Positions 1 to 10,749 of a stretch of DNA of 64,000 nt are shown piece after piece. The translations under genes were made by a program, and so were the position numbers. Where the stretch lies: assembly GCA_035578155.1 (NCBI GenBank), contig JAPWDM010000072.1, positions 124,001 to 188,000 of the forward strand. Reading direction: 5' to 3'. Source of the DNA: Brachynemurus nebulosus. Lineage: Eukaryota; Arthropoda; Insecta; Neuroptera; Myrmeleontidae. Below the pieces are notes generated by a model. The model did not search any database. It saw only the letters and a list, made by a program, of their open reading frames with translations, and had not been told where the DNA came from. Numbering within the stretch: position 1 is the stretch's first letter; the number at the start of each line of letters is the position of its first letter.

Positions 1-1725
1 GAGTACGACGGTTTCATCTACAGGAAATGGAGAAAATATTGATCATAATATTGGTATTCATTGGGCTGAGACAAACGATAATAATGATGAAGTAATAATT
101 AAACCTATCCGTCGCTCCTCGACTAATCGCCTATTTTGGACTATATATCTCCAGAGCCTTCCCCAGAATCATCCTCAGATAATGATAGCGATGACTGGAA
201 AAAAGTAATGTGGTCGAATAGGCCTACTACTGATAAATTCGATGAAGTTACCCTGAAACCTAAGCTTTTCTTTCCTAGTAGAAATTCGCCTGCGGCTTAC
301 TTTTCTAGGTTTTTTAGTTACGAAGTAATAAATCATATAGTAGAACAAACTAATTTATATGCTTCCCAAAAAAAGTCTCTGCATTGGGAGCCAGTCACAA
401 AATCTGACATTGAAGCATTTTTAGGAATCATTGTTCTTATGGGCATTCATGTTTTACCTTCTATAGATTTGTACTGGTCCAGTGATCCATTTTTTAGAGT
501 TAATGAAATTGCTCAAATTATGACCTGTAAAAGGTTCAAAAAAATTTTAGAAAACCTCCATCTAAATGACAATTCTAAAACTCCATCTAAAACTAGCCCT
601 GACACAAGCTGTTTAAAGTTCGCCCACTTCTGGATATGTTGAATAATGCTTGTAAAAATGAAGCAAGACAAACAACATCATAAAGCATCGACGAAGCAAT
701 GATACGTTTCAAAGGCATATCATCTTTCAAACAGTACATGCCAGCTAAACCTATAAAAAGGGGCTATAAAGTGTGGTTTCGAGCTGATAGTACTACAGGG
801 TATGTATTTCAGTATGAGATCTATACTGGCAAAAATGATAATAATACACCCGAATTAGGACTTGGCGCTAATGTAGTCAAAAATTTGACAAAGTCATTGA
901 TTGACAAGAAAATTCCAGCTCATGTAACTTTTGACAATTTCTTTGCTTCATTTCCTTTGATACAATATCTTTATGAAAATGGCATTCATTCAACTGCAAC
1001 TGTCAACATAAATAGAGCGGATTTACCGAAATTCGTAAAGAATCAAAAAGGTAAACTGAAGCTTGAAAGAGGGAATTATAAATGGAGAGTAAAACAAGAC
1101 GTCGGATTTATATGTTGGAGACTTCAGTATTGACTTCAGCTTTCCATCCCAAAGAAAAAACAAAATGCCAAAGAACTATGAAAGACGGACCATAGAAGGA
1201 TTTCCCCTGTCCTGTAGCTATAACTGAATACACTAAGAAAATGGAAGGAGTCGATAGGTTCGACCAGAAAAGAAGTACGTATGAAGTTGGACGCAGAAAT
1301 AGGCGCTGGTGGTGTCGAATATTTTATTTTCTTATTGATATGGCCATCACTAACGCGTACATATTATATGCTGTTTCATTGAGGAATCCAATGCCTGTAT
1401 CTATCTTACAATTTCGCCTCTCAATGGCTAGATTCCTTATTAGCCACTATTCCTCCAGAAAAAGAAGTCTCTCTAGCGAACTTAATTACATCATCAAAAA
1501 GAAACAAGCCTAGTAATAACTACCAGAAAGTTATTGGAGTAGATGATGAAATCCGCTACAAAGATGTAGGGAATCATATGATTGATAAGTCTGATACACC
1601 ACGTAGTTGCCGCTTATGCAGTACTAAAACAAACAACGTAAGAACAAAACTGTCTTGTACCACATGCAAGGTATTTCTGTGTGCTTATCCTTGTTTTACA
1701 CAATTTCACCAAAAACCTTGAAAAC
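1..1725 (+). pseudogene. piggyBac-family (PGBD/DDE_Tnp_1_7) transposase, broken
   Basis: A decayed piggyBac cut-and-paste transposase runs rightwards from the window edge through three reading frames. The first open stretch (136-642) has the acidic N-terminus and the start of the DDE_Tnp_1_7 domain, including SDIEAFLGIIVLMGIHVLP. The frame then breaks near 640. The second stretch (about 681-1133) carries the first catalytic aspartate in SIDEAMIRFKG and the second in HVTFDNFFASFPLIQYL. The third (1241-1513) has the third aspartate in GVDRFDQ and the RRWWCRIFYFLIDMAITNAY block. After another break, 1590-1720 encodes the cysteine-rich C-terminal finger (CRLCSTK, CTTCKVFLC). All catalytic positions are visible but cannot lie in one protein, so this copy is dead. 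The 5' end and terminal repeats are outside the window or unrecognisable. Confidence 0.88.
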
Positions 1726-1898
1726 TAAAATTAATTCTTTTTGTTTCTGAAAATTAGTGAAAATGAATCAAAAGAACCCAAGTATGATTGATTTCAAATG
1801 TATAATAAGCACTATTATTGTTGTATTAGTTTGTAAGTGGATTCTTTTGTGATATTTATTTCATAAACTGAATATTAATATGTGAAAATATCTGAAAA

Positions 1899-2255
1899 TA
1901 GGTTGTGGTAAATATACTAAAAACAGTGTTTATAAAAATATTTATTGTAATTGTCAGTTAAATGTAAAACACATATTGGAGGAATGTAGAAGATATAAAC
2001 CTATGAGAGATAGTATATATGGACAAAATATTACAATTAAAGTAATGCTGCAGGACAAAGAGGAAAGAATATGTTGTAAAAGTTTTAGAGTTAATTAAAC
2101 GATGTAAATTAGATAGTAAAATTTAGTAGCGCTTATTGTTTATACTTTATTGTAATTCATTGTTTGTAATAGGCTTATGTAATTTATTATTTGTAACTAT
2201 TGTGGTCGCAAATGACCAAAGGTTGTCGGGTGACCTTAAATAAATTAATATAAAA
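1899..2255 (+). mobile_element. 3' end of a non-LTR (LINE) retrotransposon, remnant
   Basis: The translation around 1940-2000 contains a CxC...HILEEC..Y...R pattern (YCNCQLNVKHILEECRRYK), the C-terminal zinc-knuckle-like motif of Jockey/R1/I-type LINE polymerases. It is followed by a short noncoding tail with two small hairpin-like segments near 2202-2240 and ends in AAATAAATTAATATAAAA-type sequence, as LINE 3' ends do. The rest of the LINE is absent, consistent with 5' truncation. The clade is uncertain. Confidence 0.6.
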
Positions 2256-2329
2256 AAAATATTTTTGCAATAATAAATGTTGCTTATTTATAAATTATTA
2301 TACTGTATTATTACTGATGATGATAAATG

Positions 2330-3258
2330 ATGAAGCATCTAAATCCATACCATTATCAACGAAAAATCCTTACTCTGCTTTCGAAAAAATGCCTGAAACA
2401 GCACAATTAAATTCACTTATTATTTACAAATTCAAGAATGCACCTTGAATTGGAAGGAATTGGAAAAAAAGGAAGATGAAATTAATTACTTGAAAAAATT
2501 ATATAAGCTCGGGAACTTAACTGGGGAATCTGATTCAACCACAGCATTTTCTGTTTATTATAATATCTTAAGTATTTTGATTCATACAATAAGAACAAAA
2601 ATTGAACGGTTATTTCCCAATATAATTTTATTATTGGGGAAGTTGCTCTTGAACATTTTTTAGAAGCAACAGAATGGGACATTGACATCAATGATTTAAA
2701 TGATTATGAAGATCTTGATACTAACGGCCTAGTTGCGGCTTTCGGCATATATATGACTCTTATTGGAAAAAGATAACTACAGTGGGTGGGCGGAGAGTCG
2801 CATCAGAACTTTCTCTAACTCAGCAGGGATATTGGCAGAAGATTCACCGATATCAAACTGTGTCCCAAGCCGACCACTAGCTATTAGCATTTACACTTTT
2901 ATTCATCCTAAATATGAACTTCGTAAAGTACTGTTCATACGTTATTCATCATTACGTAATGCAAAGAATGTATGGGCAAATATAAGTAGGGCTGCGATGG
3001 TGATCTTTAGGGGAGCAGAGCTCGGAAACTTCTTTCTTAGAAAATAAATATATAATACTTGAAAATCCAATACATCTTTGTTGGAATGAACTTGCTAAGT
3101 ACCGTACTTAATTGCTGCAGTAAATAGATTCAAAGATGGGTGGATAACTAGGATCTGGGGCATTTGATGAAAAAATTGTCCAAACCCAACAACATAGTGA
3201 TGATGATGAAGCAGATATTACTAACAATTAAAAATTAAAATTATTAATTAAAAAAATG
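2330..3258 (+). pseudogene. Unrecognised gene, tandem copy 1 (degenerate)
   Basis: First of three head-to-tail copies of one coding sequence. This copy reaches furthest upstream (from about 2330), but frames break repeatedly before 2735. The shared part begins at GLVAAFGIYMTLIGKR (about 2728), then AESRIRTFSNSAGILAEDSP and the IYTFIHPKYELRKVLF block. About 300 bp are deleted near 3140-3150, after which the shared C-terminal tail and a 3' end AACAATTAAAAATTAAAATT follow. I do not recognise the family. The compact intronless gene with a poly(A)-like end fits a reverse-transcribed mRNA; a captured RNA-virus gene, for instance a nucleoprotein, is one possibility I cannot test here. Confidence 0.5.
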
Positions 3259-3261
3259 CAC

Positions 3262-4062
3262 AGTTGCGGCTTTCGGCATATATATGACTCTTACTGGAAA
3301 AAGGTTAACTACCGATAACTACAGTAGGTGGGCGGAGAGTCGCATCAGAACTCTCTCTAACTCAGTAAGGATATTGGCAGAAGATTCACCGATATCAAAC
3401 TGTGTCCCAAGCCAACCACTAGCGATTAGCATTTACACTTTTATTCATCCTAAATATGAACTTCGTAAAGTACTGTTCACAGGTTATTCATCATTATGTA
3501 ATGCAGAGAATGTATGGGCTAATATTAGTCGGCCTGTGGTGGTGATCTTTAGCGGAACAGAGCTCGGAAACTTCTCTCTTAGCAAATAAATATTTGAGAA
3601 TCCAATACATCTTTGTTGGAATGAACTTGCTACATACTCACCGTACTTAATTGCTGCAGTGAATAGATTCAAAGATATGGGGGACAATACACCCTATTGT
3701 AAATTTCTATACCCGAACGAAGAACTGATAGATTTTAATAGACAAAATTTACAAATATTTGCAGCGATTACAAGAAAAATTGCAATTTTAGAAGGACAAG
3801 AGAGTATGAAGAATATAAAGGGGCTGAACTAGAAGGAGAATTAAGAATAGTAATAGAGCGAGAAATATTTATTGTAAAAATGAATGGAGGTGCAAATACA
3901 GGAGAAACTCAAGATCTGAGAACAACATTACTACATCCAATAGGTAATGAAGAATTAACTAAAAGGTTAGGATCTGGGGCATTTGATGAGAAAATTGTCC
4001 AAATCCAACAACTTAGTGATGATGATGAGGAAGATATTACTAACAATTAAAAATTAAAATTA

Positions 4063-4117
<55 letters not shown>
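3262..4117 (+). pseudogene. Unrecognised gene, tandem copy 2, ending in poly(A)
   Basis: Second tandem copy. It opens with the same junction (CAGTTGCGGCTTTCGGC) and has a clean open stretch 3284-3589. Shifts then break the frame, although codons remain readable to an acidic C-terminus rich in Asp (SDDDEED) near 4015-4047. The stop is followed by AAAAATTAAAATTATTAATTT and then an uninterrupted run of about 47 A at 4071-4117. The tail directly after a short 3' UTR supports origin from a polyadenylated transcript. Copy 3 starts within a few bases of the tail, so the copies sit end to end. Function unknown. Confidence 0.55.
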
Positions 4118-4118
<1 letters not shown>

Positions 4119-4119
4119 G

Positions 4120-4931
4120 GCATAGTTGCGGATTTTGGCATACATATGACTCTTATTAGAAAAAGATTAACTACCGATAACGACAGTGGATGGGCGGCGG
4201 GTCGCATCAGAACTTTCTCTAACTCAACAGGGATATTGGCACAAGATTCACCGATATCAAACTGTGTCCCAAGCCAACCAACAGCTATTAGCATTTACAC
4301 TTTTATTCATCCTAAATATGAACTTCGTAAAGTACTGTTCATAGGTTATTCATCATTATGTAATGCAGAGAATGTATAGGCTAATATTAGTAAGGCTGTG
4401 ATGGTGATCTTTAGCGGAACAGAGCTCGGAAACTACGTCTTAGCAAATAAATATATAATACTTGAGAATCCAATACTTTTTTGTTGGAATGAATTTGCTA
4501 AGTACTCAACGTACTTAATTGCTGCAGTAAATAGATTCAAAGATATGGAGGACAATGCACCCTATTGTAAATTTCTATACCTCAACGAAGAACCTAGAGA
4601 TTTTAATAGATAAAATTTACAAATATTTGCAGCGACTGCAAGAAGAATTGCAATTTTATAAGGACAAGAGTGTATGAAGAATTACAAAGGGGCTGAAGTA
4701 GAACGAGAATTAAGAACAGTAATAGAGCGAGCGATCTTTATTGTAAAAATGAGTGGAGGTGCAAATACAGGAGAAACTCAAGATTTGAGAACAACATTAC
4801 TACATCCAGTAGGTAATAAAGAATTAATTGAAAGGCTAGGATCTGGGGCATTTGATGAAGAAATTTTCCAAATCCAACAACTTACAAGTAAACGTCCCGA
4901 GGCCGGACCTATCGATTTTGATGAAACTTAG
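4120..4931 (+). pseudogene. Unrecognised gene, tandem copy 3
   Basis: Third tandem copy. Open stretches are 4146-4379, 4398-4613 and 4674-4931, separated by single in-frame stops rather than large lesions, so it is the least damaged. Visible blocks are IYTFIHPKYELRKVLFIGYS, AAVNRFKDMEDNAPYCKFLY and VKMSGGANTGETQDLRTTLL. The C-terminus differs from copies 1 and 2: after EEIFQIQQL the acidic SDDDEED tail is replaced by a short unrelated sequence ending at 4931, with no poly(A), so the 3' junction is probably a recombination or truncation point. No family recognised. Confidence 0.55.
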
Positions 4932-6836
4932 ATATGTTGTAGAACACTAAAAAATAAGCGACACGTATTTTTCTTTATCGGCGGAAAAACGGTTTGTAGG
5001 GGTGAAATCACCCTCCAAAAATTGGGGTAAAAATTTAATTTTTTAAATATCTCGAAAACGGTAAGAGATAGAGCAAAAGTTTAAATTGGCGATATTGCTC
5101 TTCTTTAAAGAGCTATCTATTGGTATGCAATTTGTTCAAATTGTGTCAACAGGGGTGGCTGGGGGTTAAAATTTAGAGGTTAATTTTGCAAAAAGGGGGT
5201 GAAAATTAAACAATATAAAAATTTTGTTTACAGATTTGAAATCTACGTCAAAAAATCTAATTGACCTGTTTTTGCTCAATGTCCTAATATTAAGTCTAGG
5301 GGTAGTTAACTAGGGGGTGACTGTGTCGAATAATTAATCGTACTACTTGGGTAATTTAAGAAGTTTTTCTTCATGGAAAATAGTTTAAGACATTTAGAAT
5401 AACGTAGAAATGAAATTTCCGATTTCAAAATTCAGTGTGAGCAACATTGGAGAGGGGGTGAGTCACCCTCTTAAATTACATATTAGTTAACATACACTCA
5501 TTTTTAATATTAACACACTGACAGTGGGTAATAACATCACAATAAGTGGTTCTGAAGTTGGACTATGAAGTTGAACGATATACAAACGTATATCGTTAAC
5601 AGAGGGGGCAAAAAAGAACACAGGCTACTTTTTGCCACAGAAAAATATCTCAATCCTGTAGGAAGCCTCATTCCTGCCCAGAAAGAACGGAGATAAACAA
5701 AGGTTACTTTTTACCCCGAGGAAATATCTCATTCCCGAGGGAAAATGCATTTAACGTAGTTGCTCTAAAATAGTCAGGTATAAAAGTATATCTCAGCAAA
5801 AAAATTTTCTTTTATCAAAAATTAAATAATGTATTAATATTCTTCAGTTATTATATTTATATATCACTTGTTTTTTTTGTATGTTGTAGCAATTTAAAAT
5901 ATTTGTTGAAAAAGCGTTGTAAAAACGTTGTTAAATGATGTTTTGAAATTGTATTTGAAAACGGCGTGGTCAATAACTTTTATTTCTTGTATTAAATAAC
6001 ATATTAAATTTTAATCAAATTCCTTTGACACGTTTTCATTTTATTCAAAAATAATAGAGTTTTCCCATAAGAGCGCATGTTAAAATTACAAATTACAATT
6101 TTTTTCGGTAAGAACTCGTATTATTGGATTAGTATTGGATTAAATAAACATCTACAGACGTTTTGTTAAATTCCTTTGAAAAGATAGTTTTATCGACCAA
6201 CTACCTTAAAACAAAACATTGAAATAACGACAATTGACTATTAAGAAAACGAATGATTGATTTTAAACCATGCATATTGCTTACAGAGGGGGCGAAAAAA
6301 AATGTAGCTAATTTTTATTTTGGAAAAAACATCTGATTCCCGTGGGAAAAGAAATAAAAAAAATTCACTGGCTTCGTTCAAACTTTAGATATTGTTAACA
6401 AAAAAATAACGCATTACAAAATATGTCAAGAGTGAAGTAGATCTTTTCCTGAAACTAATAACAATATTGAAATCGTTGACAAAGTAGTTCAGTACAAAAA
6501 TATTTACATAGAAAAGAAGCTATTACCTGGTGGCGTTTCAAGGAGCTAAGATTGTAAACTAACATCCAGGATGAAAATAATGTCTTTTTTAGGTGTGTTA
6601 TACACGTATTGTCAATGAACAAACGCTGTAAAGCTGACGCCGGCTCCAGGAAAGTTCACCATTATAGTGTAATTCGGCACTACGAAGATGAGTTAAAAAT
6701 ATATTGTAACTGGAATATCAATATTCGCTACTGGGCAGCTTTCGCTAAATCTGAAAATTGCATATATTGATAGAAATAACTACACGTAGAAGCACTTTAT
6801 TTGCTTATTTATTTTTTTATAATACCAGATGTAATA
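4932..6836. other. No gene seen; old interspersed-repeat debris
   Basis: No open frame of note. The sequence has the feel of degraded repeats. There is a perfect 10-bp inverted repeat with a 4-bp loop at about 5574-5597 (AACGATATAC / GTATATCGTT). A G-rich motif ACAGAGGGGGC followed by an A run occurs at about 5600 and again at about 6282, each followed by TCCCGNGGGAAAA-like sequence, suggesting two copies of one repeat. No terminal repeats could be delimited. Confidence 0.4.
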
Positions 6837-6838
6837 TA

Positions 6839-7245
6839 GGGTAATTCCGGGGGAGATGGCCGTACGGGAGAGATGACCAGTCGAAAGTAGTGCGAGTTAT
6901 AATTAACAGATGGCATTAATAACATTTTAGTTCAATTCATTTTGTGATCGGTGACAAGTGCCTGTGTGTTTTTTTTGTAAAAATGATTGAAAAAGTAAGT
7001 AAATTCCACATTATTTTTATAACAGGTGCATGATCTAAGATGAGGGGTTAACATATTATGTGGTTACAAAAAGGTTTTTCCAATTTCATTTGTTCTTTAT
7101 GTTTTATTGTGAAGTCAATAACATTTTTCGTATTCTAACCTAAAAATGATTGCTGAAAATTGTATCATACTTTTTGAAACTGATATGGCCATCTCTCCCG
7201 GACATTTGGGATAGATGACCTTAATTTTTCAGGGAGTGATGGCCA
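6839..7245. repeat. Left terminal and subterminal GATGGCC motifs of the pogo-like element
   Basis: The left end carries the terminal GGGGGAGATGGCC followed within 12 bp by GGGAGAGATGACC. Further inside are an inverted GGCCATCTCTCCCGGACA (about 7187), GGGATAGATGACC (about 7208) and GGGAGTGATGGCCAG (about 7231). The right end mirrors this at 9316-9385 and 9535-9558. Such arrays usually bind the transposase; that is inference here. Confidence 0.65.
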
Positions 7246-7374
7246 GAAAATCTTAAGTGGTATTCTAGCTTCACCGCTGCTTATTTCGAAAATATACCCG
7301 AAGTTAGAGGTTGTGACGTCACTGACCGATCTAGGATTATTTTTCTCACCATTTATATTAAATATCTTTTTCAG

Positions 7375-9366
7375 ATGCCAAACAACTATGTGCGAAAATC
7401 TACCAGAGGAACATGGAATGAGGCAGATCTAAAAAAGGCCATGGAAGAAGTAAATAGACAGACAATGTCTGTGTACAGAGCATCAATTGTGTATGGTATA
7501 CCAAGAAAAACTTTGGAAAGAAGGGTCAAATCGAACAAAAATATTAAAGGGCCAATGGGTCCATCTTGTACATTTGGTACTGAGAAGGAAAAGAGACTGT
7601 GTCAACATATAAAGGATATGCAATCTAAAGGCTTTCCCCTGACTATTGATGACTTAAGAAAAATCGCTTTCAGTTTCGCTGAACAATTGCATATTAAACA
7701 CAAATTCAACATGGCTAGTGAAAAGGCTGGATATGATTGGGTGCAACTATTTTTGAAAAGAAATCCTGGCATTTCTTTGAGAAAATCTGAGGGAGTGTCT
7801 TATGCTAGACGCCAGGGCATGAACAAAGACGAAGTAAGAGTATATTTTGAAATGCTAGAAAGAGTTCTCAGTGAAAACGATTTGTTCGACAAACCTGGCC
7901 ATGTGTTTAAAATGGATGAGACAGGACTGCAGCTGAACAATCGTCCTGCACATGTTTTGGCTAAGAGAGGCTCCAAAGCTGTAGCTATGTCAAAGTCAAC
8001 AGAGAAAGGAGAAACAATTACAGTTATTGCCTGTTGTAATGCAGAGGGAACTTTTTTGCCACCAGCAATTATAATGAAAGGTCAGAGAAAAAAACCCGAG
8101 TTTGAAGATGGATTACCGCCTGGTTCGCGCCTTTTTATGTCGCAAAAGTCCGCTTACATTACATCTGACATTTTTTTGGAATGGATGAAGGAACAGTTTT
8201 TGCCCCGAAAACCAGCAGGAAAAGTGCTCCTATTACTTGATGGTCATTCTACCCACTGCAACTCGGTTAAGATGTTGGAGTTTGCAAATGAAAATAATAT
8301 AATCTTACTGTCAATGCCAAGCCACACTTCACATTATCTGCAGCCGCTGGATGTTGCTGTTTTTAAAGCTTTAAAGACTTATTTCTACGAAGCCTGCAGG
8401 TTGTGGACAAGGCGAAATCCAGGACGACGTCTAACCAGGAATCAATTTGGTGCCTTGCTAAATGAAGGTTGGGGAAAAGCAGCCACCCCTGCGAATGCGA
8501 TTTCTGCATTTAAAGCCACAGGTGTTTATCCACTGAACCCAGGAGCTATACCTGACTCTGCGTTTGATGGAAGTATAGAGCCATCTTTTGAAAGACACCA
8601 GGTTGACCATAAAGAGACAGGATCCCATAAACCAGCAACGGTTTCCGTGGTATCAGATCCAGTTCCAAGTACGTCTGGAATTCAGATGGCTTCCATAGTA
8701 TTAGATCCAGTTCCAAGTACATCTGGTACTCAGATGACTTCTGTGCTATCAGATCCATTTCCAAGTACATCTGGAACTCAACCATCATCGAACAAATCCA
8801 CACCGACAAGAGTATTAAATGAAGTATCACCATTGCCTAAAAAACTTAATGAAGTCCGCAAACGTGCCAAGCAGGTAAGCCTTCTATTGACATCTGAAGA
8901 CCATATTGAAAAACGTAAAATAAAAGAAAAGGAAAAGACAGCAAAAGAAGATAAATGTAAGAAACCGCGGATTATAAAACAAAAACAAAAGACTGGTAGA
9001 ACTAAAGAAAAAAAGACTGCCAGAAAACGTAAGAGTATTCGTCGAATCTCAGACAGCAGTTGCGATGAAATACCAATAGATTTCCGCGAATCTTCTGAAA
9101 GTGAAATAGACGAAAATGAGATGGACAACTGCAGAGGCTGCGGTGAGAACTACTATAAGACACAACTCGTCGAAGATTGGCTGCAATGTAATATATGCAA
9201 GCTTTGGGTGCACGAAAACTGCACAGAGTTCGAAGACATGTGCTCAAATTGCGGTAATAAAAATAAACTGAAGCTCAAAGACAGAAAGAGTAAAGGAAAA
9301 AGCAAGGAAACTACTGGCCATCTCCCCCCGAGTCCTGTGGCCATCACTCCCGGACACTCCGGGTAA
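7375..9366 (+). CDS. pogo-like transposase with C-terminal PHD-like finger
   Basis: DDE transposase of 663 codons, no internal stops. Order: an N-terminal Psq-type helix-turn-helix (WNEADLKKAMEEV ... YGIPRKTLERRV, residues about 14-52), a CENP-B-like DNA-binding region to about 150, then the DDE_1 catalytic domain with Asp181 in KMDETGLQ, Asp289 in LLLLDGHSTH and Asp326 in LQPLDVAVF. A linker around residues 420-470 has three near-repeats of DPVPSTSGTQM. A Lys/Arg-rich stretch follows, then a zinc finger (residues about 583-625: CRGCG, CNICKLWVHENC, CSNC) of PHD type. The start Met at 7375 directly follows TTTTTCAG, a good splice acceptor; a mini-exon ATG-ATT-GAA-AAA at 6983-6994 followed by GTAAGT would join in frame and add four residues. 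The last codons overlap the subterminal repeats. Confidence 0.92.
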   Translation: MPNNYVRKSTRGTWNEADLKKAMEEVNRQTMSVYRASIVYGIPRKTLERRVKSNKNIKGPMGPSCTFGTEKEKRLCQHIKDMQSKGFPLTIDDLRKIAFSFAEQLHIKHKFNMASEKAGYDWVQLFLKRNPGISLRKSEGVSYARRQGMNKDEVRVYFEMLERVLSENDLFDKPGHVFKMDETGLQLNNRPAHVLAKRGSKAVAMSKSTEKGETITVIACCNAEGTFLPPAIIMKGQRKKPEFEDGLPPGSRLFMSQKSAYITSDIFLEWMKEQFLPRKPAGKVLLLLDGHSTHCNSVKMLEFANENNIILLSMPSHTSHYLQPLDVAVFKALKTYFYEACRLWTRRNPGRRLTRNQFGALLNEGWGKAATPANAISAFKATGVYPLNPGAIPDSAFDGSIEPSFERHQVDHKETGSHKPATVSVVSDPVPSTSGIQMASIVLDPVPSTSGTQMTSVLSDPFPSTSGTQPSSNKSTPTRVLNEVSPLPKKLNEVRKRAKQVSLLLTSEDHIEKRKIKEKEKTAKEDKCKKPRIIKQKQKTGRTKEKKTARKRKSIRRISDSSCDEIPIDFRESSESEIDENEMDNCRGCGENYYKTQLVEDWLQCNICKLWVHENCTEFEDMCSNCGNKNKLKLKDRKSKGKSKETTGHLPPSPVAITPGHSG

Positions 9367-9560
9367 GATGGCCAGTCGTACTTTTTTTTAAATCTGTAAT
9401 AAATCTATGTTATGTTGATTTAAAGACTGTGTTCAATTAAGATTTGATAAGAAATATAAATATAGTTTTGTTTGTGATTAAAACGGTTGTTTTGTTCTAC
9501 TTGGTTTCTTAGCTATCCATCCTTAAAGTTAGTAGGGCCATCTCCCCCGGACTTACCCTA

Positions 9561-10310
9561 ATAGTTATATTTACTGTAGTACCAATTAATTGCAAAGTAG
9601 CAAAACGGATAAGAAAGTAAGCTGGAAACAAAAATCGATCCTTTTGCTATTTATGGAGGCGTGCGGAGATGATATCCACAGGAAAACTATTGAATAGTGG
9701 GAAAAGATAAAACACGTAGTTTTAGTATATTTTATTTTATAGACGTGGCAGAACATGAGACGCGTAACAAAAGAGAAAACAACAGACTATTATAAAGATA
9801 ATTAAAAAAGGAGGGGAAAAATGAAAATTTATGGAAATTGAATCCGTTAAGACAAAGAATTTTAAAGTTAATGAATGAAACCGCCGTGACTAGGCATCCA
9901 CATGTGTCGGAGTTGAATGGAACGGAGGCTATGATAAAAAATGATTTATAAATATTTCTTTATGACTAAAAATTTAATTTGTTATTCTTTTTTTCAGAAA
10001 ATTGATCAATCACAGGCGGAACATTTTTATGAAATTATACGTCATTACGTCACTACGTAAGTTTTGTCGTATACAAAATAAATGAGAGATATGGTATAAC
10101 TAATGACAGATTTATAAAAACAAACATAAACAATAACAGCACAAGTTATAATATACAGTAATATACATATATAACATATATGAATAAAGGACCATATTTA
10201 AAGTAAATAGCAGAAGTTCCTGTAAAAGTTTATTCAAAAACAACAAAATATTAACCTACTGGGGGTAATTTGTACTTTAGAATTAGTTGTATATATGAAA
10301 CAAAAAGAAT
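9561..10310. other. No gene seen
   Basis: AT-rich unique-looking sequence without coding potential, terminal repeats or obvious tandem structure. Confidence 0.4.
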
Positions 10311-10690
10311 TTTTCACTTGTCAAACGGGTAGACTCCATTATACAAGATCGAATATGTTGAACAATTTTTATAAACAGAACAAGTTTCTATGAAAGAACT
10401 CCGATATACACTGGTTATAAAATAATTACCAAATGAACTACAAAATATAAATAATTTAGTTAAATTCAAAAAAATGTTAAAAGAATATTTAATAAATTGT
10501 ACACCATATGATATTAATGAATTAATTTGATAATCGGATGGAAAGATATTATTAATAATATCTCGATATAATATATAGTACTCTAGATATCTAACTAGAT
10601 TATTAATACCTAGATTTCTTTTTTGTGACACTTTTGTAAACTTTTTGTAAAAAGTCAAATACAAATAAACATTTATTATTATTATTATAT
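10311..10690 (+). mobile_element. LINE 3' remnant with (ATT)n tail
   Basis: On the plus strand a broken frame reads LHYTRSNMLNNFYKQ, then LVIK-LPNELQNINNLVKFKK (about 10395-10480) and a short C-terminus ending near 10530. The LPNEL-xx-I-xx-L-xx-FK block is the usual C-terminal tail of Jockey/CR1-like LINE polymerases. The segment ends at about 10672-10688 in TTATTATTATTATTA, a microsatellite 3' tail typical of such elements. Only the 3' end is present. The clade is not determined. Confidence 0.6.
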
Positions 10691-10749
10691 GATGAAATGT
10701 AGTTCAGTATACTTTTTATAATTATTTGAAAGTTAAAAATGACAGAGTT

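Larger units (their letters stand above)
6839..9558 (+). mobile_element. pogo/Tigger-like DNA transposon, apparently complete
   Basis: The element is bounded by inverted repeats GGGTAATTCCGGGGGAGATG (6839 onward) and GGGTAAGTCCGGGGGAGATG (complement of the right end at 9558). TA dinucleotides flank both sides (6837-6838 and 9559-9560), the target duplication expected for the Tc1/mariner/pogo group. The 2720-bp element contains one uninterrupted transposase gene. Several more copies of a GGGAG(A/T)GATGGCC motif lie just inside both ends. Intact coding sequence plus matching ends makes this a plausible autonomous or recently autonomous copy. Confidence 0.88.

Noticed and set aside
8546..9347. 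Four minus-strand open frames inside the pogo-like gene
   Set aside because: Antisense shadows of an uninterrupted, domain-bearing transposase, partly caused by its repetitive PSTSG linker.
10314..10664. Minus-strand 116-codon open frame
   Set aside because: The plus strand of the same segment carries the LINE C-terminal motif and 3' tail; the minus frame has AT-driven, low-quality composition.
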